15,570 nucleotides of DNA from Desulfobacteraceae bacterium (GCA_024636355.1 JAGXHH010000030.1:1-15570), one strand, 5' to 3'; counted from the stretch's first letter, positions 4,509 through 11,230 are shown. The notes: generated by a model not told the origin, from the sequence alone. Numbers and translations are program-made.

Positions 4509-7301
4509 TCATTTCTGGACAAATGCAGTTTTACCAGCCGGTAAATCCATCCCCAGCGCTTCCCGCACTTTTTTCGCAAGCGCCACCCGTGAAAAAGGCT
4601 TCTGAATAAAATACACCCCTTCGTCTAACACGCCGTGGTGGGCAATGACGTCGGCGGTGTAGCCGCTCATGAACAGGCGCTTGAGATCGGGATAGATAGA
4701 CAGCAGGTTGCCGGACAGGTCCCAGCCGTTCATTTCGGGCATGACCACGTCGGTCATAAGCATGTGAATCTCTCCGGTGTGTTCATGGGCCAGGCGAATG
4801 GCATCAGACGGGGTGGCGGCGGCCAAAACGGTATAGCCCAGTCTTTCGAGCATTATCGCCGTCATTTTCAGAATCGCCTGCTCGTCTTCCACCAGCAGGA
4901 TGGTCTCGTGGCCGCGCGCCACCGGCAGGTCCGGCCCATTCTCCGGCAAGTGCGCCGATTTGGCCGCGTGCCGGGGCAGATAGACCTTGAAGGTCGTCCC
5001 CTGGCCCGGTTCGCTGTAGACATTGATGAAGCCGTTGTTCTGCTTGACCATGCCGTAAACCGATGCCAGCCCCAGGCCGGTTCCCTTGCCTATTTCCTTG
5101 GTGGTGAAGAACGGCTCGAACAGATGGCTCAGGGTCTCCCGGTCCATGCCGCATCCGTTGTCGCTGACCGCCAGCAGCACGTAATCGCCGGGCACGGATC
5201 CCGGGTGATCGGCGCACCAGGCTTCGCCAAACACGATATTGTCCGTCTCGATGGTGATCTTGCCCACGCCCGAGATGGCGTCTCTGGCGTTGACGCACAG
5301 GTTGGCCAGGAGCTGGTCGATCTGGGAGGGGTCCACCTTGACCGGCCCAAGGTTTCTGCCGGGTTTCCAGTGCAGGTCCATGTCCTCGCCGATGAGCCGG
5401 CGCAGTATCTTGAGCATTCCTTCCACGGTTTTGTTGATGTCGATGACCTTGGGGGCAATGGTCTGCTTGCGGGCAAAGGTCAGCAATTGCCGGGTCAGGT
5501 CCGCCGAACGCTCGGCGGCCTTGTGGACTTCCTGAAGGTTGGCAAACAGCGGCTGCGCCGTGTCCATCTCCTCTAAGGCCATCTCCGTTTGGCCCAGAAT
5601 CACGCCGAGCATGTTGTTGAAATCGTGGGCCACGCCGCCGGCCAGGCGGCCGACGGATTCCATTTTCTGGGCTTGCTGAAGCTGGGCGCTTACCCGTAAG
5701 TGTTCCGTGATGTCTCTTTTGGCCGCTATATAATTAATAATACGGCCTGCGGTATCATACACCGGTGAAATCGTGACGTCTTCCGTATATAGCGAGCCGT
5801 CTTTTTTTTTGTTAATCATGCGGCCGCTCCATATTCTGCCGGAAGAGATGGTGCTCCATAACTGCTGATAAAACATTTCGCTTTGATGCCCGCTTTCCAA
5901 CAGGCTGGGATTTTGACCGATCGCCTCGGCCTCCGTGTACCCCGTGACTCGTTCGAATGCCGGGTTGATATACTGAATGGCCCCTTCCGGATCCGTTATC
6001 ATGATAACCTCACCGATATGCTCTATGGCAGCCATCAAACGTTCCCGCTCCGCTTCCGCCTGTTTCCGCTCGGTGATGTCACGACTAATGATGAGTATGC
6101 CGGTGGGTCGCTGCTCCTTATCGCGAATAAAGGAACATGCTGCTTCTACCCAGACAATGGAAACATCCTGTTTGTTTTGTTGAATTTCAACCGTACGCAT
6201 CCTGTTGGGATCTGCGGTCCCGGAGGCTTCCAACTGCCTTTCTTCCTCAAAAATTTCCAAAACTTCCTGATATGACTCCGCGGTTAGTATGTCTTCCATG
6301 GAATGTTGCAATGCCTCTTCAACCGTATACCCGGTAAGCCTTGTTATGGAAGGACTGACATAGGTAAGCTTGAGATCCAGGTCCAGAACGGAAATAACAT
6401 CGGACATATTTTCAGCAATAAGCCGGTATTTTTTCTCACTCTTCCGCAGTGCATCTTCAGATTGCCTGCGTTGGGTGATGTCATGATAATTTCCAATAAT
6501 TCCCTGAATGTCGGGATCATGCAACAAATTAACAGCAGAAAATTCGATCCATTTGTAACTGCCGTCCCTGCACCGGTATCGGTGCTGCGATGTGCCGATG
6601 GCACCGGGTTTATCCATGAGGTCGAAAATAAATTTCCTCGCGGGCGCCAGGTCATCGGGGTGCACATTATCCCAGGTGCTGACGCCTACAACTTCTTCCG
6701 GCTTCCAGCCAAACCATTTTTCAATATTGGGGCTTTTGTATCGGTTGATTCCATCCTGATCAATGATGACGATCACATCCCCTATGTTTGCCAACATTTT
6801 GTCCTGTCGGGCTTTGTTTGCACCTAACGCCTCCTCAAATTTTTTGCGATGCGTGACGTTTCTTGTATTGAAGATGATTTTTTGCGGGATACCGTTTTTA
6901 TCGGTTAAAATTTTTCCCGCTGTCTCAAGCCACAGGTAAGATCCATCCTTGCTGAGGTATCGGTATTCAACCTTATCTGAATTCCCTGTTGTTCTGGCGT
7001 TATTATATTTTTCAAGCACACGTGGCAGGTCCTGGGGATGGACAAAATCCATTATGTTTCTGCCGGTCAGAAAATCCGCGTCATAGCCCAGGGTTTCATG
7101 TGCTTTTCCCGCGAAAATGAAGTTTCCTTCCATATCTGTCAGCGAGACCATGTCAAGCATGTTTTGGGCGATTGTGGTATAAAGCGCCGTCTTCTCATTT
7201 TGTGTCTCAATGATATGGCGCAATTCATTATTTTCGGTTTCCAGAACATCTATTTTAGCCTGCATTGCGATAACTTTATGGTGGAGATCTTTTTGGGTCA
7301 T
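4509..7301 (-). CDS. Hybrid sensor histidine kinase/response regulator with four PAS domains
   Basis: This 930-residue cytoplasmic protein (no membrane segment or signal) should sense an internal cue, autophosphorylate and pass phosphate to its own receiver. Layout: coiled coil 10-38; PAS/PAC repeats at about 40-155, 165-285, 295-415 and 423-545, with the ends marked by NVTHRKK, DITQRRQ, DITERKQ and DITEHLR; dimerisation domain with phospho-His559 in VAHDFNNMLG; ATPase with N box NARDA (Asn671), DNGCGMD (Asp714), FEPFFTTK and GTGLGL; receiver domain from about 800 with acidic EDE (805-807), phospho-Asp851 in TDVVMPEMNG, Ser879 and Lys901. All key residues are present, so it should be active. 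Start ATG 7301 has AGGAT seven nt upstream. No partner output gene adjoins. A PAC remnant upstream suggests the gene has lost or exchanged N-terminal PAS modules. Confidence 0.93.
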   Translation of the reverse strand: MTQKDLHHKVIAMQAKIDVLETENNELRHIIETQNEKTALYTTIAQNMLDMVSLTDMEGNFIFAGKAHETLGYDADFLTGRNIMDFVHPQDLPRVLEKYNNARTTGNSDKVEYRYLSKDGSYLWLETAGKILTDKNGIPQKIIFNTRNVTHRKKFEEALGANKARQDKMLANIGDVIVIIDQDGINRYKSPNIEKWFGWKPEEVVGVSTWDNVHPDDLAPARKFIFDLMDKPGAIGTSQHRYRCRDGSYKWIEFSAVNLLHDPDIQGIIGNYHDITQRRQSEDALRKSEKKYRLIAENMSDVISVLDLDLKLTYVSPSITRLTGYTVEEALQHSMEDILTAESYQEVLEIFEEERQLEASGTADPNRMRTVEIQQNKQDVSIVWVEAACSFIRDKEQRPTGILIISRDITERKQAEAERERLMAAIEHIGEVIMITDPEGAIQYINPAFERVTGYTEAEAIGQNPSLLESGHQSEMFYQQLWSTISSGRIWSGRMINKKKDGSLYTEDVTISPVYDTAGRIINYIAAKRDITEHLRVSAQLQQAQKMESVGRLAGGVAHDFNNMLGVILGQTEMALEEMDTAQPLFANLQEVHKAAERSADLTRQLLTFARKQTIAPKVIDINKTVEGMLKILRRLIGEDMDLHWKPGRNLGPVKVDPSQIDQLLANLCVNARDAISGVGKITIETDNIVFGEAWCADHPGSVPGDYVLLAVSDNGCGMDRETLSHLFEPFFTTKEIGKGTGLGLASVYGMVKQNNGFINVYSEPGQGTTFKVYLPRHAAKSAHLPENGPDLPVARGHETILLVEDEQAILKMTAIMLERLGYTVLAAATPSDAIRLAHEHTGEIHMLMTDVVMPEMNGWDLSGNLLSIYPDLKRLFMSGYTADVIAHHGVLDEGVYFIQKPFSRVALAKKVREALGMDLPAGKTAFVQK

Positions 7302-7316
7302 GTGCGTGATCCTAAA

Positions 7317-7413
7317 TTAGATAATCAGTGGCGCCGGGGTCATTGTCAGAAATTTTCGACTTGCCTCGGCCCGTTTGCGCTCGGTGATGTCGCGGACGGT
7401 GGCCTGGAGCAGC
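7317..7413 (-). pseudogene. Orphan PAS/PAC remnant upstream of the hybrid kinase
   Basis: The minus strand here reads LLQATVRDITERKRAEA followed by SRKFLTMTPAPLII and a TAA at 7317. VRDITERKRAEA is the standard end of a PAC motif in sensor kinases. In-frame upstream it is closed by a TAG near 7418, leaving only about 30 codons and no start. It lies 16 nt before the kinase ATG in the same orientation. It is best read as the scar of a lost kinase, or of additional PAS domains once joined to the present kinase. Confidence 0.65.
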
Positions 7414-7436
7414 AACTATTAACGTCAGCACATCCA

Positions 7437-7482
7437 ATATATGCTCCGCATTGCTACAACTGAAGTTTCCCTGATAACCAGA
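7437..7482. repeat. Dispersed 46-bp repeat, copy 2 (copy 1 at 1303-1350)
   Basis: The second copy of the ATATGCTCCGCATTGCTAC to CTGATAACCAGA block. Unlike copy 1, it is not preceded by the 147-bp palindrome, so its left edge helps define the end of that element. A 13-base piece of the same tail, GATAACCAGAATT, also occurs at about 15170-15182. Confidence 0.72.
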
Positions 7483-7529
7483 ATTTGTCTTATTTGCGGG
7501 ACGCCCTTAACTTATTTCAGGATTGAATT

Positions 7530-8642
7530 TTAAACCGATCCATATAGTTCATAGCTGGTGTTTCTTCCACCACCCGGATTTTTCACCAGGATACCTTTGG
7601 CCACCAGGTCGGCGATATCGCGTTTTGCTGTTTCACGGGTGGTCCTGGTGATCCCCCGGTATTTGCGGTTGGTCAGCCCGCCTTCGAATCCGCCGGGGCC
7701 GGCTTCAAATAATCTGTTGATCACTTTTTTCTGGCGGTCGTTCAGGTTCAGGTGGGAGATCTGCTGCCACAGGCGGGCCTTTTCTTGCGCTTTTTGCACT
7801 TCGGCGCCGGAATGCCGGATTGCCCGTTCAAGGCATTGAAGAAACCAGACGATCCATTCGGTAATATCACCGGTTCCCTTTTGCGTGCGTTCCAGGATGT
7901 CATAGTAAGCGTCGCGTTCGGCATTGATCTGGGCGGACATGCTGTACAGCCGGCAACCGTTTTTTTCGTCCTGGGCGAGCGCCATATCGGTTATCGCTCT
8001 TGTTACACGTCCGTTGCCGTCCTGGAAAGGATGAATGGTCACAAAGCGGAGGTGGGCCGCCGCGGCGCGCACCAGGCCGTCTGTAGTTTTCTCCGATGAT
8101 GTGAACCAGTCAAGGAACTGTTCGACCTCATCGTCGATTCGATGTGCCGGCGGCGCCTCGAAGTGAACCTTTTCCTTTCCGATCGGACCGGAGACGACCT
8201 GCATCGGGTCTTCCTCTTGCCGGCGCCAGTCGCCTGTGACAACCGGGTTTATTCCCGAATATCCGGTGGGGAAAAGGGCCGCCTGCCAGCCCTTGAGTCT
8301 TTCGAAAGTGAGCGGCAGCATGTACTTTCGTGTTGCATCCAGGAGCATTTCAATCAGGCCGTCAATACCTCTTTCAGCAACGGGCAAGCCGACTGTCGGC
8401 AGCCCCAGACGGCGGGCGACCGATGAGCGAACAGAGTCGCGATTGATCTTTTCGCCTTCTATGGCCGCCGTGGTGATGGCTTCATCGGTGAGGACCTCGG
8501 ACTGCAATTCCAATTCGAAGCATGCGGATTCGCTGAGCAGCATTCCCTGTGCCTGCCGCGCTTTTCCCAGGGGGTGCAGAAGTTCCGCGCTGTCCCAGTA
8601 AAGGTCAGGCCAGGATGGCGTCTTCCAGATGTATTGAACCAT
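7530..8642 (-). CDS. Fic family protein (class II, N-terminal inhibitory motif)
   Basis: A 370-residue Fic enzyme, expected to transfer AMP from ATP to a hydroxyl side chain of a target protein. The N-terminus (MVQYIWKTPSWPDLYWD) matches the small N-terminal domain seen in many stand-alone Fic proteins. The inhibitory helix motif (S/T)xxxE(G/N) is TAAIEG (Thr58, Glu62), placing it in the self-inhibited class II. The catalytic loop is HPFQDGNGR (His204, Asp208, Asn210, Arg212), complete. A helical linker (EVQKAQEKARLWQQIS) is followed by a C-terminal winged-helix-like module with TNRKYRGITRTTRETAKRDI (about 323-342), likely DNA- or target-binding. Because inhibition is in cis, no separate antitoxin is needed. 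Its 3' end is the source or sibling of the fragments at 263-438 and 1509-1740. The start has no clear ribosome binding site. Confidence 0.92.
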   Translation of the reverse strand: MVQYIWKTPSWPDLYWDSAELLHPLGKARQAQGMLLSESACFELELQSEVLTDEAITTAAIEGEKINRDSVRSSVARRLGLPTVGLPVAERGIDGLIEMLLDATRKYMLPLTFERLKGWQAALFPTGYSGINPVVTGDWRRQEEDPMQVVSGPIGKEKVHFEAPPAHRIDDEVEQFLDWFTSSEKTTDGLVRAAAAHLRFVTIHPFQDGNGRVTRAITDMALAQDEKNGCRLYSMSAQINAERDAYYDILERTQKGTGDITEWIVWFLQCLERAIRHSGAEVQKAQEKARLWQQISHLNLNDRQKKVINRLFEAGPGGFEGGLTNRKYRGITRTTRETAKRDIADLVAKGILVKNPGGGRNTSYELYGSV

Positions 8643-8673
8643 TTTTTACTCGCAGATGAACAGTAATTGCACT

Positions 8674-8704
8674 TATGTACAACGGCTTTTTATGGGCGTG
8701 TCAA
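8674..8704 (-). promoter_or_regulatory. Possible fic promoter
   Basis: On the minus strand a perfect -35 TTGACA (8704-8699) is followed after 19 nt by TACATA (8679-8674). The -35 is excellent but the spacer is long and the -10 poor. It would give a leader of about 25 nt before the fic ATG. Confidence 0.3.
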
Positions 8705-8712
8705 AGGGAGCA

Positions 8713-8774
8713 TGACCCGATTGTCGATTTAAACGGGTCATTTTTTGACCCAATTATGAGGGGTAAATGGGTCA
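8713..8774. promoter_or_regulatory. Array of four alternating TGACCC/GGGTCA half-sites
   Basis: TGACCC at 8713-8718, GGGTCA at 8735-8740, TGACCC at 8746-8751 and GGGTCA at 8769-8774 alternate in orientation. The centre pair is a perfect inverted repeat with a 5-bp spacer; the start-to-start distances are 22, 11 and 23 bp, roughly one or two helix turns. Four perfect hexamers in 62 bp upstream of and over the start of the MNT remnant look like a multi-site operator. It could serve divergent fic, whose possible -35 is within 10 bp of the first site. The protein that binds is unknown. Confidence 0.5.
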
Positions 8775-8974
8775 TTGTCCAGAAATATTTTGGCGGGCTT
8801 GAAGTTTTTGCTTTTCGGTTTGGTGTTTTCGGATCATTCGCAAAGGGCAGAGCAGGTTCCGAAAGTGATGTGGATATTATCGTCGAATTGTTAGATGCAA
8901 TGGCTCAACTTCATGAATATCAAAGCTTGATTTCGGAAGGTATAGAGGATTGTAGGTGTAACAATATGGGCTGA
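8756..8974 (+). pseudogene. Truncated MNT-type minimal nucleotidyltransferase
   Basis: The frame carries VFGSFAKGRAGSESDVDIIVEL, the GSx10-12DxD signature of minimal nucleotidyltransferases such as MntA, the antitoxin that AMPylates its HEPN toxin partner. The two catalytic Asp are in SDVDII. After about 12 further residues it runs into ISEGIEDCRCNNMG and a stop. Intact MNT proteins have about 40 more residues (the helix and DLV-type third strand carrying the last acidic residue), so this copy is cut short. No HEPN gene is present. The frame is open back to 8675, but the first 27 residues look unrelated and overlap the half-site array; Met at 8756 is the likelier start. The 3' tail (8914 onward) is shared with the scar at 1355-1440. 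Confidence 0.65.
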
Positions 8975-8976
8975 TT

Positions 8977-9204
8977 TTATTTCTGGCCCAGAAAATCTTT
9001 TGGTTCGATATCCGCTTGTTTCAAAATAGCCCTTAATGTGCCTTCTGGCATGTCCCCGGAGTGATTGGGAATTGTTGTATAGCGATTTGTTTGCGCATTG
9101 TACCAGATTTCGTGACTTCCCGCCGCCTGCCGGTCAAATACGAACCCGAAAGCTTTCAGTCTCTTAATAATTTCCCGGTATTGAAAACCAGCTAATCGTC
9201 CCAT
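8977..9204 (-). CDS. hicA: HicA-type mRNA interferase toxin
   Basis: A 75-residue HicA. It has the dsRBD-like alpha-beta-beta-beta-alpha order: REIIKRLKAFGFVFDRQAAGSHEIW with the catalytic His in GSHEIW, then TTIPNHSGDMPEGTLRAILKQADI, the conserved second half. HicA toxins cut mRNA and tmRNA and are neutralised by HicB. It starts one nt after the hicB stop, so translation is coupled. The gene order hicB-hicA is the reverse of the name-giving arrangement but common. Its length is within the family's 60-80 residues. Its last bases are repeated in the scar at 1355-1440. Confidence 0.9.
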   Translation of the reverse strand: MGRLAGFQYREIIKRLKAFGFVFDRQAAGSHEIWYNAQTNRYTTIPNHSGDMPEGTLRAILKQADIEPKDFLGQK

Positions 9205-9205
9205 A

Positions 9206-9436
9206 TCAAGCGTTTACAATCAGGGGGTAATCGAATGAGTCGTCAAGGGAAGTCAGCTTGGGATTTCCTGAACGACCGGATTGGGCTTCGATCAGTTTCC
9301 GGGCAACATCTCTTGCGATTTCCAAAGCTTCGGTAGCAGTTCGGCCCTGCGCTACCAGCCCCTGAACATCGTCCGAAGTCGCCAGGTAAATGCCCTCCGG
9401 AAGTTTTTCGATATGAATGTTGATAATTTTTTCCAT
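9206..9436 (-). CDS. hicB: HicB-type antitoxin
   Basis: A 76-residue HicB-like protein (MEKIINIHIEKLPEGIYLATSDDVQGLVAQGRTATEALEIARDVARKLIE...). The partly degraded RNase H-like fold of HicB is recognisable in the pattern EGIYLATSDDVQGLVAQGRT-EAL. There is no obvious C-terminal HTH or RHH; the protein ends soon after the fold, so it is a short HicB and DNA binding is unclear. A longer frame starts at 9481, but the predicted -10 element (9480-9485) lies on that ATG, while the ATG at 9436 has GGAGA eight nt upstream. I therefore choose 9436. Confidence 0.85.
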   Translation of the reverse strand: MEKIINIHIEKLPEGIYLATSDDVQGLVAQGRTATEALEIARDVARKLIEAQSGRSGNPKLTSLDDSFDYPLIVNA

Positions 9437-9479
9437 TATGCTTTTCTCCAGCAGGGTTTTGAGAGATTTGATCGTGTCC

Positions 9480-9508
9480 ATTCTAATGCTCGTTTACGGA
9501 TAATGCAA
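9480..9508 (-). promoter_or_regulatory. hicBA promoter
   Basis: On the minus strand TTGCAT (9508-9503), 17 nt, TAGAAT (9485-9480; five of six consensus bases). Transcription would begin near 9473, giving a leader of about 37 nt to the ATG at 9436. No strong palindrome overlaps it. Confidence 0.5.
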
Positions 9509-9559
9509 ATCAGTTTTGTTATTTCATATCTTTTGAATTTTGATAAGGCAGGTTTCTCA

Positions 9560-10366
9560 TCAGCTGTCCGGAATCCGCACCTCAAACATCAACGGCCAGT
9601 TCTTTCCAGTGATATAAAAGGTCCGGGCGGCTGGATCGTAGGCGATGCCGTTGAGCGCATCCCTTTCGCTGCGGGGTTTTGCGGTCTGGACAAGGGGGGT
9701 GCAGTCGATTGTTCCGGTAACCGTCCCCGATGCCGGGTCAATGACATAGATGTTGTCGCTGTACCAGACATTGGCATACAGTTTCCCGTCAGCATATTCG
9801 AGTTCGTTTAGCCGGGTCAGTGGTTTGCCGTTGCAGCGGACCGGGACGGTTTTGATAATTTCGAACTTTTTATTGCGATGGTAGAGTGTATCCGTGCCGT
9901 TGCTCATGTAGTAAATCTCGCCGTCCGTTGCCAGCCCCCAGCCTTCTCCCTGGTACGCATGTTCTGCCAGGGGCGTGAAATCCTGCTGCGAAAATACCAG
10001 TGCCCGCTCGGAATGCAAACTCAGCACCACCAGGTGATCGTCCATCAGCGCAAGCCCCTCGGCGAAGATATCGTCGAGTGGCAGCAGGCGTTCCACCGTG
10101 CCGTCTTTCGGGTCGATGCGGCGCAGTGAAGAGCGGCCGAAAAGGCCGGTGCTTTCATAGAGTTTTCCCGATGCATAGACAAGCCCCTGGGTAAACGCCT
10201 CCGGATCATGGGGGAGGGTGCGCAGTATCCGGGGGCGGACAGGGTCATTTGAGCAGACGGGGGTCTTCGGCTGGGCGTAAGCGCATCCGCTTTGGGCCAG
10301 GAGAAGCAGGATGGAGAGTAGAAAAGAGAATCTGGTCATCTGCTTTGCTGTGTGGAATTTTTGCAT
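9560..10366 (-). CDS. Exported glutaminyl-peptide cyclotransferase (glutamine cyclotransferase family)
   Basis: A 268-residue protein of the plant-type glutamine cyclotransferase family, which converts N-terminal Gln of peptides to pyroglutamate using a five-bladed propeller. Family landmarks occur in order: PEAFTQGLVY, YESTGLFGRSSLRRID, AEGLAL, EGWGLATDG, MSNGTDTLY, LNELEYADGKLYANVWYSDNIYVIDP, LNGIAYDP and ITGKNWPLMFEV. The N-terminus (RFSFLLSILLLLAQSGCAYAQ) is a signal peptide: either a weak lipobox (QSGC) or signal peptidase I cutting after AYA. The frame is open to 10447, but a promoter at 10418-10447 excludes that ATG; 10366 or 10339 are the realistic starts, neither with a strong ribosome binding site. 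It stands alone. Confidence 0.88.
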   Translation of the reverse strand: MQKFHTAKQMTRFSFLLSILLLLAQSGCAYAQPKTPVCSNDPVRPRILRTLPHDPEAFTQGLVYASGKLYESTGLFGRSSLRRIDPKDGTVERLLPLDDIFAEGLALMDDHLVVLSLHSERALVFSQQDFTPLAEHAYQGEGWGLATDGEIYYMSNGTDTLYHRNKKFEIIKTVPVRCNGKPLTRLNELEYADGKLYANVWYSDNIYVIDPASGTVTGTIDCTPLVQTAKPRSERDALNGIAYDPAARTFYITGKNWPLMFEVRIPDS

Positions 10367-10417
10367 GGATGGTTTCTTTGTGATTGAATGTATTGTTTCG
10401 GTTGAGAATATTTTCAA

Positions 10418-10447
10418 ATTATGATTTGTTTCGGCGTGGCTGGTCAA
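10418..10447 (-). promoter_or_regulatory. Glutaminyl cyclotransferase promoter
   Basis: Minus strand TTGACC (10447-10442), 18 nt, CATAAT (10423-10418), each five of six to the sigma70 consensus. It sets the transcript start near 10411 and rules out the ATG at 10447. The -35 box touches the left arm of the inverted repeat at 10446-10525, which may have brought it in. Confidence 0.5.
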
Positions 10448-10525
10448 CCACAGAGAACACAGAGGTCACAGAGATAAGTGTTTTAAATAAATTCATTTCT
10501 CTGTTACTCCGTGACCTCTGTGGTT
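10446..10525. repeat. Inverted repeat of the ACCACAGAG type
   Basis: AACCACAGAGAACACAGAGG (from 10446, arm to 10473) and the right arm CTCTGTTACTCC...CTCTGTGGTT (10499-10525) are inverted repeats with a few mismatches and one indel, around a 25-bp AT-rich spacer. The left arm itself has tandem CACAGAG units. Repeats of this ACCACAGAGG form are scattered between genes in many unrelated bacteria. It separates the divergent cyclotransferase and mqsR-mqsA units. Confidence 0.75.
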
Positions 10526-10563
10526 AAAACGGATTTGGACTTTTCACGCCGCCATCAAAATTA

Positions 10564-10597
10564 TTGACTCTCACCAAAAGTATCATTATGATACTTT
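10564..10597 (+). promoter_or_regulatory. Promoter with embedded 21-bp palindromic operator (mqsRA-type)
   Basis: TTGACT (10564-10569), 17 nt and TATGAT (10587-10592) form a near-consensus promoter. Its -10 is buried in the perfect palindrome AAAGTATCAT-T-ATGATACTTT (10577-10597). A bound repressor would block RNA polymerase directly. MqsA-type antitoxins repress their own operon through such palindromes, so the downstream antitoxin is the obvious binder (inference from family). The start of transcription should fall near 10599. Confidence 0.7.
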
Positions 10598-10744
10598 ATG
10601 CAGGAATCTGAGATCTTGATAAAATATAAACCTGCTTACAATCTGGAAACAGCACAAGAATTAATCAAATCAGATGATACGCGCAAGATTTCAATGAATG
10701 CGCATAAGGGCGCGAACTCCATTGGTTACAGTTTGCCGGAATAA
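10598..10744 (+). pseudogene. Truncated MqsR-like toxin remnant (48 codons)
   Basis: The frame reads MQESEILIKYKPAYNLETAQ, then IKSDDTRKISMNAHKGANSIGYSLPE and a stop six nt before the mqsA start. It matches the N-terminal half of MqsR toxins in pattern: Y-x-L-[helix]-...-R-[I/T]-[S/T]-x-x-A-x-x-x-A-x-x-x-G-[F/Y]. MqsR proteins are about 98 residues or more, so the catalytic C-terminal half is missing and the mRNA interferase should be dead. Because the promoter places the transcript start near 10599, the ATG at 10598 is unlikely to be used; the in-frame TTG at 10616, with AGGA 10 nt upstream, is a better start. It may survive as a leader that couples translation to mqsA. Confidence 0.55.
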
Positions 10745-10750
10745 AAAAAA

Positions 10751-11221
10751 ATGAAATTACATGAAGGAATTGTCTGTCCTGTTTGCGAAATGGGCAATTT
10801 ATCAAAAGCTCAAAAGGATATTGAGTTTGAGTATAAAGGGAACATCATTAATTTTAACAGGTCCGTATGCTCCTGCCCGGAATGCGGAGAAGAGTTTCTT
10901 GATTCTTCTGATCAAAAGAAAATCGACAAAGAATTAACTGATTTTCGAAGAAGGATCGATGGATTGTTGACCTCTTCTGAAATCAGGCAGATTCGGGAAA
11001 AATTCGGCTATACGCAAGTTGAATTTGCAAAGATTTTAAAAGTAGGTGAGAAAAATTTTGCACGATATGAATGTGGTCAGGCAACCCAAAGCCGTTCAAT
11101 GGATAGCTTGCTTAAGGTTTTAAATCATTCCCCAGTATCCATTGAAGTTATTGGTGGGAAGTTTTGTCGGAAAAAATGGCGAAGAGATGGCATTACCAGC
11201 GAAGTTAACCTGGAGTTCTGA
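10751..11221 (+). CDS. mqsA: MqsA/YgiT-type antitoxin with zinc finger and HTH
   Basis: A 156-residue two-domain antitoxin. Residues 1-50 carry the zinc-binding motif CPVC (Cys9, Cys12) and CPEC (Cys42, Cys45), which in MqsA binds the toxin. Residues 72-123 (LTSSEIRQIREKFGYTQVEFAKILKVGEKNFARYECGQATQSRSMDSLLKVL) are an XRE-type HTH that dimerises and binds DNA. All four cysteines are present, so it should fold and repress the 10577-10597 palindrome. It is slightly longer than E. coli MqsA (131) because of the basic tail GKFCRKKWRRDG. The start follows a run of nine A (10743-10751) with little Shine-Dalgarno character, consistent with coupling to the upstream remnant frame. It persists without an intact toxin, so it may now serve as an orphan regulator or anti-addiction gene. 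Confidence 0.87.
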   Translation: MKLHEGIVCPVCEMGNLSKAQKDIEFEYKGNIINFNRSVCSCPECGEEFLDSSDQKKIDKELTDFRRRIDGLLTSSEIRQIREKFGYTQVEFAKILKVGEKNFARYECGQATQSRSMDSLLKVLNHSPVSIEVIGGKFCRKKWRRDGITSEVNLEF

Positions 11222-11230
11222 AATATTGGA

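Noticed and set aside
4635..5576. 313-codon plus-strand open frame
   Set aside because: It lies antisense to the hybrid kinase ATPase/receiver region, which has every expected motif. The translation (His/Gly/Val-rich) matches no family I know and is a GC-rich shadow.
8675..8755. N-terminal extension of the MNT remnant
   Set aside because: The 27 residues look unrelated to nucleotidyltransferases and cover the TGACCC/GGGTCA array, so I start the remnant at 8756.
9437..9481. Longer HicB start at 9481
   Set aside because: The predicted -10 element covers this ATG, whereas 9436 has a good GGAGA ribosome binding site.
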